A stretch of DNA of 64,000 nt from Gp1-AA133 sp964641665 (lineage in GTDB: Bacteria; Acidobacteriota; Terriglobia; Terriglobales; Acidobacteriaceae), in NCBI GenBank assembly GCA_964641665.1, contig CAZXKO010000117.1, forward strand, positions 1-64,000. The letters run 5' to 3'. Each line of letters begins with the position of its first letter. Positions within the stretch are counted from its first letter, which is position 1. The notes below the pieces were generated by a model. It was given only the letters and a program-made list of their open reading frames with translations, ran no database searches and was not told where the DNA came from. Below, in pieces: positions 1-8,070 of the stretch. The position numbers were made by a program, and so were the translations under genes.

Positions 1-132
1 TTGCTCCACGCTTCTTTCAGGCCCCGCCTCGCGGCGGGTGTTATTTCACCCTTGCGCTTCACTAACCCTTCGTCTCCATCAGACTGGCTAGAGGGCTCTC
101 ACCTCCTAGCTGTTGAACCTGCTTGGCACACC
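1..132 (-). other. Structured non-coding sequence, possibly part of a group II intron
   Basis: No open frame here looks like a gene. The sequence folds into at least three short hairpins: CCCGCC/GGCGGG at 24-39, GGGTG/CACCC at 36-50 and a GCTAG-containing stem at 88-110. Read on the minus strand it begins GGTGTGCC and contains an AGGAGGTGAGAGCCCTC element. That element resembles the loop found ahead of the reverse transcriptase ORF in some bacterial group II introns. If so, the rest of the intron lies outside the window to the left. The identification is from memory of intron sequences and is weak. Confidence 0.25.
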
Positions 133-160
133 AAAAAAAGGGCGGCCCGCAGGCCGCCCT
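133..160 (-). terminator. Rho-independent terminator of the small exported protein gene
   Basis: A perfect 8-bp GC stem (GGGCGGCC at 140-147 pairing with GGCCGCCC at 152-159, loop of 4) is flanked by a run of seven A at 133-139. This reads as a T run on the minus strand. It lies 18 nt past the stop codon of the minus-strand gene at 178-504. Confidence 0.85.
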
Positions 161-177
161 CGTAAATTCCACGAACC

Positions 178-504
178 TCACAGCATCTTCACGCTCATCA
201 CGTGAATGCCGTCTCCGGTGACGTGCCCGCTTACGGCGACGTGATGGCCTTCATGCCCCTTCAAAGCTTCCGGATTGTCGACGGTCAGAATCTTCTGATC
301 GCCGTCGGTAACCACCACCATCTTCGCGCCTTTCTCCAGGCACTTCTTGGTGCAATCGGCAGCCCCGGCGTTGGCGCCCTTGACCCCGCAATTCGAGTCA
401 CTCACCCAGCCGTTCACAGTTTCAGATTTGTCGCCCGCCGACGCGAACGACACTACGAAGAAAACCATGCTGAGAAGCAGACATAGCGAAACCACTTTCC
501 TCAT
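178..504 (-). CDS. Small exported Cys-containing protein of acidobacterial type
   Basis: The 108-residue product has a signal peptide (about residues 1-23, cleavage after SFASA). A short all-beta-looking domain follows, of the kind annotated as DUF5818 or OB-fold-like in Acidobacteriota. After the signal come a GWVSDSNCG motif and two further cysteines (DCTKKC), then a VTDGDQKILTVDNPEALKGHEGHHVAVSGHV-type segment typical of these small periplasmic proteins. The start is well placed: AAGGAGG lies 6 nt upstream of the ATG. A strong terminator follows the stop, so the gene is monocistronic. Its function is unknown. The family assignment is from memory of similar acidobacterial proteins. Confidence 0.75.
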   Translation of the reverse strand: MRKVVSLCLLLSMVFFVVSFASAGDKSETVNGWVSDSNCGVKGANAGAADCTKKCLEKGAKMVVVTDGDQKILTVDNPEALKGHEGHHVAVSGHVTGDGIHVMSVKML

Positions 505-693
505 GCCATCCTCCTTGGAAGGTTAAAAACAGAGCGTTGCGTGGACCCCACTCCCCGAGCCCGCAGACGTCGTTCCAGCCACATCACTCGTTTGAGCGGC
601 ACGAACTTTACCTTATTCTTTTCCAGACGGGGCGCGTTAAGCATGCTACCACAATCAGACGCCAGGTATGTCGCAGGAAGGGCCGACGGTTGC

Positions 694-1155
694 TCACTTG
701 TGTGCGGCGTTCGTGGCCGGCTTCTCGGTGCTCGGGTCCACGTAAACCACTTCCCCCGGCCGCGCGTAGTGCAATTGTTCCCGCGCTTCCTTCTCGATGG
801 CTTTGGGGTCGTTCTGCAATGCCTTGATTTGCTGGCTATAACGGTCGTTTTCCTGTTGGAGCTTTTCGATCTCCGCTCGCAATTTCAGATGTTGCTCACG
901 TTTCGATCGGTACACCACCATGCCGTTCGCGCCAAACATAACGTGCAGAAACAGCCAGACTGTCAGGACGACAACCGCGCCGGTCGCCAGCCGTCGCCGC
1001 GCAGCGTAGACCGCGCTGCGAAACGGACGCGACTTCTCCATCCAGCGCTCGGCCAGCGCCTCGGCCTGCGGCGCCCGATCCACCATGGCGCGCAAGCCAT
1101 CCTCTGGCCTGGGAAACGCCCGAACTTTAGGAAACTCTTTTACTCGAAAATCCAT
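694..1155 (-). CDS. FtsB/DivIC-like septum formation initiator
   Basis: The 153-residue bitopic membrane protein has a cytoplasmic N-terminus of about 55 residues rich in charged residues. One membrane segment follows (about 58-78, TGAVVVLTVWLFLHVMFGANG), then a coiled coil (about 85-130, LRAEIEKLQQENDRYSQQIKAL). The closing segment, EKEAREQLHYARPGEVVYV, is the signature of FtsB/DivIC. Members of this family bridge FtsL and FtsQ in the divisome. The N-terminal extension is longer than in E. coli FtsB (about 103 residues). The ATG lies inside the 3' end of the phosphohexomutase gene (16-nt overlap), so translation is probably coupled to it. The C-terminus ends in a short polar tail. Confidence 0.82.
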   Translation of the reverse strand: MDFRVKEFPKVRAFPRPEDGLRAMVDRAPQAEALAERWMEKSRPFRSAVYAARRRLATGAVVVLTVWLFLHVMFGANGMVVYRSKREQHLKLRAEIEKLQQENDRYSQQIKALQNDPKAIEKEAREQLHYARPGEVVYVDPSTEKPATNAAHK

Positions 1156-2546
1156 TGCTTGGCCGCGCCGCTCAACTGCTTCAACTCCGCTTCACTCGCT
1201 GCTTCCGAGTACACCCGCACCACCGGCTCCGTTCCCGACAACCGGTAACAAATCCACGATCCGTCCTCAAACACGAGCTTGAGGCCGTCCGTGCGCACCA
1301 CCTCCCCGACCTTCCGGCCGAAGAGTTCGCGCGGATCGGAATGTAACTTCTTAGTAAACTTCTCTTTCACTTCCTCGGTCAACCGGAAATTCTCCCGCTG
1401 TGGGCAAAAGGAACCAACTTTGCCAAATAGCTCCTGCAGCTGTTTCCCCAGCGACTTCCCTCTCCGCGCCACCATCTCGCAGCACATCAGCCCGGCCAGC
1501 ACGCCATCTTTCTCCGGAACGTGGTGCCGGATGGACAGTCCCGCGCTCTCTTCCCCGCCAATGCAGATCTTGTCCTCCTTGATCAGCTCCCCGATGTACT
1601 TGAACCCCACCGGCGTCTCGTGCAACTCCACCTTGTGGTATTTCGCCAGCGCGTTGATCAGGTTCGTCGTGGCCACCGACTTCCCCACCCCGTTCCTCCA
1701 TCCCCGGCTCTCTACCAAATAATCGAACAGGAGGGCGATGATGTAGTTGGGTTGGAAGAAGGTTCCATCTTCATCGACGATGCCGAACCGGTCCGCGTCC
1801 CCATCGGTCGCGATGCCGATGTGCGCCTTCATCTCCCGCATTTTCGTTCGCAGACCCTCGAGCAGGTGATCGTCCGGCTCCGGAGCATGCCCGCCGAACA
1901 GGACGTCGCGGCAGTCATGCACCGTGCCGACTTCAATTCCCGCTTCCCGCAGAAGCGCATCCGGGTAATTGCGCGCCGACCCCCACATCGGGTCGAACCC
2001 CACGCGCAGCCCCGCCTTCCGAATCACGTCCAGGTCCACGATTTCCCGCAGTCGCGATAAATACATCCGTCGCGGATCAAGTGGCTGCGCCTCCGGTGGA
2101 TTCATTACCGGTCCGCCCCCGTCGTCCCGATCGGCAGCCACAATCTCCGCCTCGACTCTCTTCGTCACCTCCGGCAGCGCCGGAGCGCCATCCGGCGTCG
2201 AGAACTTGATCCCGTTGTATTCCGGCGGATTGTGCGACGCGGTGAAATTGATCGCTCCGTCGGCCTTCGCCTGGATCACCGCGTACGAGATTGCCGGTGT
2301 CGGCGCCGCTTCCGCGATCACCAGTGGCGTGACCCCGTGTGCGGACAGAATCTCCGCCGCCATCGCGCAGAACGTCTCCCCCAGAAAGCGCGGATCGCGC
2401 CCCACGATGACCTTGGCGCCCTTGGGCCTCTGCGATACGACATAGCGCGCGATCCCGCTTACCGCGCGCCTCACGTTGATGAAGGTAAATTCCTCGGCCA
2501 TCACCGCTCGCCAACCGGAGGTGCCAAACTTGATCTGGGTTGTCAT
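1140..2546 (-). CDS. Phosphoglucomutase/phosphomannomutase family enzyme
   Basis: The 468-residue alpha-D-phosphohexomutase is of normal length for the family. It begins with KFGTSGWRAVMAE, carries the phosphoserine loop TASHNPPEYNG (active Ser near residue 104), the metal-binding DGDADR loop near residue 247, the sugar-binding GGEESAG loop near residue 335, and a C-terminal phosphate-binding RLSGTEPVVRVY segment. It interconverts hexose 1- and 6-phosphates, feeding nucleotide-sugar and envelope synthesis. Which sugar it prefers (glucose, mannose or glucosamine) cannot be read from the sequence. It is the first gene of a two-gene unit with the FtsB-like gene. It is divergent from cutA across 134 nt that must hold both promoters. 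Confidence 0.92.
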   Translation of the reverse strand: MTTQIKFGTSGWRAVMAEEFTFINVRRAVSGIARYVVSQRPKGAKVIVGRDPRFLGETFCAMAAEILSAHGVTPLVIAEAAPTPAISYAVIQAKADGAINFTASHNPPEYNGIKFSTPDGAPALPEVTKRVEAEIVAADRDDGGGPVMNPPEAQPLDPRRMYLSRLREIVDLDVIRKAGLRVGFDPMWGSARNYPDALLREAGIEVGTVHDCRDVLFGGHAPEPDDHLLEGLRTKMREMKAHIGIATDGDADRFGIVDEDGTFFQPNYIIALLFDYLVESRGWRNGVGKSVATTNLINALAKYHKVELHETPVGFKYIGELIKEDKICIGGEESAGLSIRHHVPEKDGVLAGLMCCEMVARRGKSLGKQLQELFGKVGSFCPQRENFRLTEEVKEKFTKKLHSDPRELFGRKVGEVVRTDGLKLVFEDGSWICYRLSGTEPVVRVYSEAASEAELKQLSGAAKQWIFE

Positions 2547-2680
2547 GACTGGAGTTCCCCGTGTTCCGTCCGCGGTGCCATTCGCTTTTGCCGCGCCCGG
2601 CGGCGTCGCCTATTATGAACCCGCACCGTGAAAAGGCGAGTTCGTGCGTCACACGCCCGCGGAACAGAGGCTGATTTTAT

Positions 2681-2998
2681 ATGACCGACAAGAGAGTCGT
2701 CCTGACTACCACCGCCTCCGAGGAGGAAGCGCGAAAGATCGCCCGTGCGCTCGTCCGCGAGCGCCTGGCCGCCTGCGTCAACATCATTCCGAAAATCGAA
2801 TCGATTTACCGCTGGCAGGACAAGGTCGAAGAAGCCCGGGAGTACTTACTCCTCATCAAAACCACAGAATCCGCTTTCCCGCATTTACAGGAGAAGCTGA
2901 AGGCGTTGCATTCCTACGAACTTCCGGAATGCGTCGCGCTCACCATGACTGCCGGGAGTCCGTCATATCTCAAGTGGATCGACGATTCCGTGGACTGA
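2681..2998 (+). CDS. cutA: CutA1 divalent ion tolerance protein
   Basis: The 105-residue protein matches CutA1 over its whole length. It shows the LTTTASEEEARKIARALVRERLAACVNIIPKIESIYRW opening with the conserved ACVN block, a polar KVEEAREYLLLIKTT strand and the C-terminal YELPECVAL motif. CutA1 forms a very stable PII-like trimer in the cytoplasm and is linked to copper tolerance in E. coli, although its biochemical role is still unclear. An AGAGG ribosome site lies at 2666-2670. It is a single plus-strand gene, convergent with the heptad-repeat gene that follows. Confidence 0.93.
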   Translation: MTDKRVVLTTTASEEEARKIARALVRERLAACVNIIPKIESIYRWQDKVEEAREYLLLIKTTESAFPHLQEKLKALHSYELPECVALTMTAGSPSYLKWIDDSVD

Positions 2999-3029
2999 AG
3001 CCCCATACCGCAGCGACTCGTTTTCTGCA

Positions 3030-3065
3030 AAGAAAAAGGGCGGCGCCCTCCCCAGGCCGCCGCCG
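3030..3065 (-). terminator. Rho-independent terminator for the heptad-repeat gene
   Basis: On the minus strand a GGCGGCG/CGCCGCC stem (3058-3064 with 3039-3045) is followed by CTTTTTC. It lies 22 nt beyond the stop codon of the minus-strand gene at 3087-3560 and between that gene and convergent cutA. Confidence 0.75.
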
Positions 3066-3086
3066 AATTAAAGACCTGGCCTCGGT

Positions 3087-3560
3087 CTACTTGCCGTGTT
3101 TGTCGTGCCGGATATCGCGCCGGTCATGCCGTATATCCCGGACGTCATGCTTGGCATCGCGCCGGTCCGCGTGCAGATCTTTCCGATCGTGGTTAATGTC
3201 TTTCTGGTCGCTCCGCAGATCTTTGCGGTCGTGGTTGATGTCCCGCTGGTCCTGGCGAATGTCCTTCCGGTCGCGGGCCGCATCCGCCGTATCCCCTTTT
3301 GCAAGATCGCGCCGGATGTCCGCCCGATCATGGTTGATGTCCTTCTGATCGTTCCGGATGTCGCGCGCGTCCCGGTTCCGGTCGGCGCGGTCCTGGTTCA
3401 GATCGCGCTGATCGTTGCGAATGTCCTTGCGATCCTGATTCAGGTCTCGCTTGTCCTGATGCAGGTCTTTCCGGTCATGGTTGATGTCGCTCTGATCTTG
3501 TCCAACGGCCAGCAAGCTGGCCGTCAGCAGAAATGCTGCACCGATCAAATATCGTCGCAT
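3087..3560 (-). CDS. Exported protein built of charged heptad repeats
   Basis: The product is 157 residues from the chosen ATG, which has a GGGAG site just upstream; a TTG 12 nt earlier also reads in frame. A signal peptide (MRRYLIGAAFLLTASLLAVG) is followed almost to the end by about 17 copies of a seven-residue unit of the form [I/L][N/R/H]xD[R/Q][K/R]D. One interruption near the middle reads AKGDTADAA. The composition is almost only D, R, N, H, K and Q with one I or L per repeat, so a long single alpha helix or coiled coil is likely. The repeat gives the DNA a 21-nt period and leaves several frames open. Function is unknown; similar short repeat proteins occur in other Acidobacteriota genomes. 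Confidence 0.75.
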   Translation of the reverse strand: MRRYLIGAAFLLTASLLAVGQDQSDINHDRKDLHQDKRDLNQDRKDIRNDQRDLNQDRADRNRDARDIRNDQKDINHDRADIRRDLAKGDTADAARDRKDIRQDQRDINHDRKDLRSDQKDINHDRKDLHADRRDAKHDVRDIRHDRRDIRHDKHGK

Positions 3561-3713
3561 AGTCGCTCCCAAGACTTAAGGTTTGTATTTCCCGACCCGA
3601 AGCGGCACCGTCTCTGGAACCCTGCCCTCTTGGGAAAGTTTCGCGCGTCCAGATTCCACGCCGAAGGCCTGCTGCGACTTGAGCTTGGACTTATCGTACC
3701 CCCCACTACCCGC

Positions 3714-3815
3714 TGTCATCCCGAGCGAAGTGAGGCGAAAGCCGAACGAAGTCGAGGAACCTTGTGTTTCGCATGCGGCCCCTAGGCCCCGCCGATCCTT
3801 TCAACCACGTAACGA
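3714..3815. repeat. Dispersed intergenic repeat, copy 1 (TCATCCCGAGC type)
   Basis: This stretch begins TGTCATCCCGAGCGAAGTGA, continues with GCCGAACGAAGTCGAGGAACC, and runs into AGGCCCCGCCGATCCTTTC. The same order of words recurs at 10751-10850. Both copies lie directly 3' of a minus-strand coding region. Confidence 0.7.
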
Positions 3816-3828
3816 ATCGCGCTCCCCC

Positions 3829-4989
3829 TCAAATCCCTCCCAGCGCCTGCTCCAGATCGTCCACAATGTCCTCGACATCTTCAATCCCCACCGAAATCCG
3901 GACCATCCCGTCCGTAATCCCGATCGCCTTCCGCCCTTTCTTTCCCAGCGCCGCGTGCGTCATGGTCGCGGGATGCGAAATCAGCGTCTCCACTCCGCCC
4001 AGCGACTCCGCGAGCGAGCACACCCGCACCCGCCGCAGCATCTTGTTCGCGTTCGAGAGCGACCCCGTTTCGAACGAAATCATCGACCCGAATCCCGACA
4101 TCTGCCGCCGCGCCAGATCGTGCTGCGGATGATCCGCCAGCCCTGGATAGAACACGCGCTTCACCTTCTTGTGATTGGCCAGAAATTCCGCCACCACGCG
4201 TCCACTTTCGTCGTGCTTTTCCATACGCACCGCCAGCGTCTTCACCCCGCGCAGGATCAGCCAGCACTCAAACGGTGACAGGATCGCCCCCGCCGCTTTC
4301 TGCAGAAAGGCCAGCTTCTCCGCCTGCTCCTGGCGCGTGCACACCACCACCCCACCCAGTCCGTCGCTGTGCCCGTTCAAGAACTTCGTAGTCGAGTGCA
4401 CCACCATGTCGGCCCCCAGCGCGATGGGCTGCTGAAAGTAGGGCGACATAAACGTGTTGTCCACCACCACGTCAATCTTCTTCGGGCGGCACACCGCGCT
4501 CACCGCCGCGATATCCGTCAGCGCCATCAGCGGATTGGTCGGCGTTTCGATGAACACCATTCGCGTGTTTTTCTTGATCGCGCGCCGCACGTTCTCCACA
4601 TCCGACGTGTCCACATACGCGAACTCCAGCCCGAAGTCCGCCCACACCTGGTTGAACAGCCGCGGGGTGCCGCCATAAAGATTGTTCCCGCACACCACGT
4701 GGTCGCCAGCCTTCAACATCGAAGTGATCGCGTTGATCGCGGCCATCCCGCTGGCAAACACCTTCGCCGCAACTCCGCCCTCGAGCGCTGCGAGATTCTC
4801 CTCCAGCCGCGTCCGCGTCGGATTCGACACCCGCGCGTACTCGTACCCCTTGTGCTTCCCGATCTCTTCCTGCACGTAGGTCGAAGTCGCAAAAATCGGC
4901 GGCGACACCGCCCCCGTCGAAGGGTCCGCCTCCTGCCCCACATGAATCGCGCGCGTAGCAAATCCCGCCTTAGTCTTGTTCGTAGACAT
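3829..4989 (-). CDS. PLP-dependent trans-sulfuration enzyme (cystathionine gamma-synthase type)
   Basis: The Cys/Met metabolism PLP enzyme is 386 residues when started at the ATG at 4989, which has a GGGGGAAGAG site upstream; the longer open frame adds 29 residues of repeat-like sequence and was rejected. It shows YARVSNPTRTRLEENLAALEGG, the phosphate-binding ASGMAAINAI region, FIETPTNPLM, and the PLP lysine in VVHSTTKFLNGHSDGLGG (K202). Enzymes of this fold make or break cystathionine, or sulfhydrylate O-acetylhomoserine. The exact reaction is not decidable by eye. It lies next to cysteine synthase on the same strand (117 nt apart), consistent with a sulfur amino acid unit. Confidence 0.88.
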   Translation of the reverse strand: MSTNKTKAGFATRAIHVGQEADPSTGAVSPPIFATSTYVQEEIGKHKGYEYARVSNPTRTRLEENLAALEGGVAAKVFASGMAAINAITSMLKAGDHVVCGNNLYGGTPRLFNQVWADFGLEFAYVDTSDVENVRRAIKKNTRMVFIETPTNPLMALTDIAAVSAVCRPKKIDVVVDNTFMSPYFQQPIALGADMVVHSTTKFLNGHSDGLGGVVVCTRQEQAEKLAFLQKAAGAILSPFECWLILRGVKTLAVRMEKHDESGRVVAEFLANHKKVKRVFYPGLADHPQHDLARRQMSGFGSMISFETGSLSNANKMLRRVRVCSLAESLGGVETLISHPATMTHAALGKKGRKAIGITDGMVRISVGIEDVEDIVDDLEQALGGI

Positions 4990-5050
4990 GCTCTTCCCCC
5001 GCCGCTCGATCAGCAACGCTTTCTGTGGCTGACTGCTCTGTCGTGGATTG

Positions 5051-5097
5051 GCTGACTGCTGAGTGCTGAATCCCAAGTGCTAAGTGCCAAGTGCTTA
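5051..5097. repeat. Short degenerate repeat between two sulfur amino acid genes
   Basis: Runs of GCTGACTGCTGAGTGCTGAA and AAGTGCTAAGTGCCAAGTGC form a degenerate 7-8 nt tandem repeat just upstream of the trans-sulfuration gene. It resembles in style the larger GGTCTCAGGT repeat at 13995-14150. Confidence 0.55.
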
Positions 5098-5106
5098 CCG
5101 CTGCTC

Positions 5107-6057
5107 CTAAATCCCACCCTCAAAAATCTTCTTCGACAGATATCTCTCCGCCGAATCCGGAACGATGGTGACGACTCTCTTCCCTGCTCCCATCCGGCGC
5201 GCCACCTCCAGCGCCGCGTACACTGCGGCCCCGCCGCTCGACCCGGCCAGCACACCTTCCTTCGCCGCCAGCTCGTTCACCATGCCGAACGCCTGCTCGT
5301 CATTCACCATCATGACTTCATCGCAAACCGACCGGTCAAAGTTCTTGGGAATGAAACTCGCTCCGATGCCTTCCACCTTGTGCGGGCCGGGCGGCCCGCC
5401 GCCCAGAATCGATCCCTGCGTTTCGACCGCCACCGTGTACACCCGCGGCAGCCGTTCCTTCACAAAGCGTGCCACCCCCGTAAACGTTCCCGCTGTGCCC
5501 GAACCGATCGCCACCCCATCGATACGGCCTTCCATCTGCTCAAAGATTTCGCGGGCGGTGGTTTCGTAGTGAAAGGCAGGATTGGCTGGGTTTTCAAACT
5601 GCGCGGCCATGAAAGCCTTCGGGTCGGTGGCGGCCAACTGCTTCGCGCGAGTAATCGCGCCGTCCATGCCCTCGGCCTCCGGGGTGCGAGTCACCTCGGC
5701 GCCGAGGGCCCGCATGATCATCACCTTTTCCTCCGAGAACTTCTCCGGCACGAACAGGCAAACCTTGTATCCGCGCTTCACCCCGATCAGCGCCAGCCCA
5801 ATGCCGGTGTTCCCGGCGGTCGCTTCCACAATCGTCCCGCCCGGGCCGAGCCGCCCATCCTCCTCCGCCTGCTTGATGATCCCGATCGCCGCCCGGTCCT
5901 TCACGCTGCCCCCCGGGTTCAGGTACTCGAGCTTGGCAAACACATCGGCCGCCCCTTCCGGAACCAGCCGCCTGAATTGAAGCATCGGAGTCTCGCCGAC
6001 AAGCTGGGTAATGTCGTCGGCTACGCGTAGACCTGAGACCGTGGTCGCAATTCGCAC
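5107..6057 (-). CDS. cysK: Cysteine synthase (O-acetylserine sulfhydrylase)
   Basis: The fold type II PLP enzyme makes cysteine from O-acetylserine and sulfide. Diagnostic segments are ITQLVGETPML, the PLP lysine in LEYLNPGGSVKDRAA (K53), TAGNTGIGLAL, GSGTAGTFTGVARF, the substrate-loop GGGPPGPHKVEGIG, and the C-terminal SSGGAAVYAAL and IVPDSAERYLSK. The open frame runs 176 codons further upstream, but that part translates an intergenic repeat and the neighbouring DinB region. The GTG at 6057 gives 316 residues, normal for CysK. No convincing ribosome site supports it, so the start is approximate. It is probably co-transcribed with the trans-sulfuration gene. Confidence 0.9.
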   Translation of the reverse strand: MRIATTVSGLRVADDITQLVGETPMLQFRRLVPEGAADVFAKLEYLNPGGSVKDRAAIGIIKQAEEDGRLGPGGTIVEATAGNTGIGLALIGVKRGYKVCLFVPEKFSEEKVMIMRALGAEVTRTPEAEGMDGAITRAKQLAATDPKAFMAAQFENPANPAFHYETTAREIFEQMEGRIDGVAIGSGTAGTFTGVARFVKERLPRVYTVAVETQGSILGGGPPGPHKVEGIGASFIPKNFDRSVCDEVMMVNDEQAFGMVNELAAKEGVLAGSSGGAAVYAALEVARRMGAGKRVVTIVPDSAERYLSKKIFEGGI

Positions 6058-6154
6058 AGTACAGAGTAAGGAAGCGCCCCCGTCAGCGTCAACGTTACCA
6101 GTCGGCCAGCCCGTCTGCCGCCGTATCCCGCCGAACCGATCCGTTCGCCGAATT

Positions 6155-6265
6155 CCCTTTGCGACCTTTGCGGGATTTTCCTTCGCGCCCTTTGCGGTTA
6201 AAGAGCTTTTCTCCGCGTTCTCTGCGAAACCTCTGCGTCCTCTGCGGTCAAAAGCTCTTGTCTGC
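6155..6265. repeat. Dispersed repeat of the ACCGCAGAGG type, copy 1
   Basis: On the minus strand the stretch reads as successive words ACCGCAGAGGACGCAGAGG, TTCGCAGAGAACGCGGAG, TTAACCGCAAAGGGCGCGAAG and CCGCAAAGGTCGCAAAGG. The same words occur at 14415-14600 and 17823-17925. It lies just upstream of the cysteine synthase start. Confidence 0.75.
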
Positions 6266-6305
6266 GTGAACGAAGACCGCACCGCCTGCTTCTCGCCGCC
6301 CACCA

Positions 6306-6875
6306 TCACTTCCTCCGCGCCGCTTCCACGCTCGTCGTCGGATCCGCCCCCGCCCACGTAACATCCGCCGTCGGCCCGTACGTCGCCGGCACCGGCTTTT
6401 CCAGCAGCCGAAGTTACACCGTGAGTTGCGTCCGATGATGCGCCGTGTGCAGCACCCTGCGCCAGAAAATCCAGATCCGCTGCCGCTCCGCGTCGAAAAA
6501 ATGCACCGTCGCCAGCCACCACGCCTGATCGCGTTCCGCCAGAAAAGTCAGCCGGGGCTGAGCCAATTCCAGCATGCGCCGGCACAAACCAGCCACGTTC
6601 AAGTCCTCCGGCAACACCACCCCCGCCTCCGGCTCCGGCACCCCCAGAAACTCTCCGAAGAAACGTCGCTCCGAAAGCAGCTGGTGCTTCATGATTTCCA
6701 GCACGGTGCTGGACTTGGCATGCGGACGAAAAGATAAATCTCCATCCGAAAAGTCTCTCCAGACGGAGATCACCTTATTGGTTTCACTGGCATAGGTATC
6801 AAGCAGGTGTTCGAATAGCGGATCCCGCGCCCGTGGGATCTGGGCCTCCGAAATGGCCGAAAAGTCGTACCTCAT
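6306..6875 (-). pseudogene. DinB-family protein interrupted by an in-frame stop
   Basis: The four-helix DinB/DUF664-like protein has family features such as DPLFEHLLDTYASETNKVI, an ALxFRP-like DLSFRPHAKSSTVLEIMKHQLLSERRFFGE segment, and the metal-site histidines in VLHTAHHRTQLTV. Directly after QLTV comes TAA at 6414-6416. The same frame then continues for 35 more codons (LRLLEKPVPATYGPTADVTW...) to a TGA at 6306-6308. This tail is the normal end of the family, where a tyrosine codon (TAT or TAC) is expected in place of the TAA. The lesion is thus one base. The ATG at 6875 was chosen; a TTG at 6911 would add 12 residues. The truncated product (about 153 residues) keeps its metal ligands and might still fold. 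Confidence 0.8.
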
Positions 6876-6920
6876 AGGCGAGAGAGAAAACGTGAACCGC
6901 AAAGCCCGCAAGAGGCTGTA

Positions 6921-6962
6921 AAGGTTTTCCCCTGCGTTCCTCCGTGTCCTCTGTGGTGAAAT
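6921..6962. repeat. Short CACAGAGGACACGGAGG-type repeat
   Basis: On the minus strand it reads TTCACCACAGAGGACACGG followed by AGGAACGCAGGGG. This is a variant of the ACCGCAGAGG repeat family and lies between the DinB gene and the VWFA gene. Confidence 0.6.
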
Positions 6963-6987
6963 GCGTTTTGCGCTGTGCCACTTGGCG

Positions 6988-8070
6988 CTACCGGTTCGCC
7001 TCCGCCCGCTCCTGCCCCGCGTAGTACCCGCTCTTGGTGCGCACAGTCAGCTTGCCGTACCCCTTGGCCTTGGCATCCACCTTGATCGCGCGATACCCGC
7101 CCGAACTCTTCGGGTTCGTAGGCTTGTAAAGAATCGTGTATTGATTCCGGATGTCGCGCGCCACCGTCCGGCTGATCTCATCCACTTCATCCAGAGTCTT
7201 CGGGAAGAAGGCGAGCCCCCCGGTTTTCTCCGCCATGAACTGCAGCGCCTTGCGCGCCCGCCGCTGCTTCTCCTCGCCCAGCAGCCCGATCGCGTACACC
7301 GTCGGCCCGTTCTCTTCCTGCAACCGCCGGATCGCCTGTTCCAGCGATTCCTGGCTCTCGTTGTCTTCCCCGTCGGTCACCACAAAGAGCACGCGCTTTT
7401 CCAGTTTCGCGTTCTTCTTCAGATGTCCCGCCGAAGCCACCACCGCATCGTACAGCGCCGTCCCTCCGCGCGTATCCACCTTCTCCAGCGCCTCGCGCAT
7501 CTTGCTGATGTCGGCCGTGAAGTCCTGGTCCAGGTAGTACTCGTCGTTGAAGTTGACGATGAACACCTCATCCTGTGGATTGCTCGATTTCACCAGGTTG
7601 ATCGCCGCCTTGTTTACCTTGTCGCGCTTCTCTCGCATCGACCCGGAATTGTCGATCACGATCCCCATCGCCACCGGAATATCTTCATGCCGGAACGAAA
7701 TGATGTTCTGCGGCTTCCCATCCTCGAGTATGGTGAACGCGGTTTTGTCCAGGCTCGTCACCATGCGTTGCTTGTCGTCCACCACGGTGGCGTGCAGCAC
7801 CACCTCATTCACTTGCGTGTGGAAGACAAACCCGCTTTCTCCCTCGGACGGCGGCGGAGCTTCCTGCGCGGCCGGCGCCTCAGCAGGCTTAGGCGGACTC
7901 GCAGGTGGATTGGCAGGTTCCTGCTGAGCCGCAGGCGGAGCAGAAGCTTTCGGTTGGGCAACTTGAGGCGGGAACGCATCTCCCGGAGCATTGCTCTGCC
8001 CGGCCGCGGTGCTGATCAGAAAGCTGATTAGGAGAAAAGCCAGTGGAGCGCGGCTACTCCGAAGGTGCAT
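6988..8070 (-). CDS. Secreted VWFA-domain protein, acidobacterial type (copy 1)
   Basis: About 360 residues start at the ATG at 8070; another in-frame ATG lies at 8088. A signal peptide (MHLRSSRAPLAFLLISFLISTAAG) is followed by a Pro/Ala-rich linker (about 25-70) and a VWFA domain. The MIDAS residues are visible: DNSGSM for DxSxS, the threonine in RGGTALYDA and the aspartate in VVTDGEDN. It matches the acidobacterial VWFA family known from TIGR03436, whose members are exported and of unknown role. The C-terminus ends with the characteristic GYRAIKVDAKAKGYGKLTVRTKSGYYA block. Its start overlaps the end of the second VWFA gene by 17 nt, so the two are translated from one mRNA. Confidence 0.87.
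   Translation of the reverse strand: MHLRSSRAPLAFLLISFLISTAAGQSNAPGDAFPPQVAQPKASAPPAAQQEPANPPASPPKPAEAPAAQEAPPPSEGESGFVFHTQVNEVVLHATVVDDKQRMVTSLDKTAFTILEDGKPQNIISFRHEDIPVAMGIVIDNSGSMREKRDKVNKAAINLVKSSNPQDEVFIVNFNDEYYLDQDFTADISKMREALEKVDTRGGTALYDAVVASAGHLKKNAKLEKRVLFVVTDGEDNESQESLEQAIRRLQEENGPTVYAIGLLGEEKQRRARKALQFMAEKTGGLAFFPKTLDEVDEISRTVARDIRNQYTILYKPTNPKSSGGYRAIKVDAKAKGYGKLTVRTKSGYYAGQERAEANR

Noticed and set aside
3068..3785. Long open frames opposite the heptad-repeat gene
   Set aside because: They arise from the 21-nt period of the repeat, which keeps several frames open; only the minus-strand frame has a signal peptide, ribosome site and terminator.
6058..6585. N-terminal extension of cysteine synthase to 492 residues
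   Set aside because: The added part translates an intergenic repeat and the tail region of the DinB gene.
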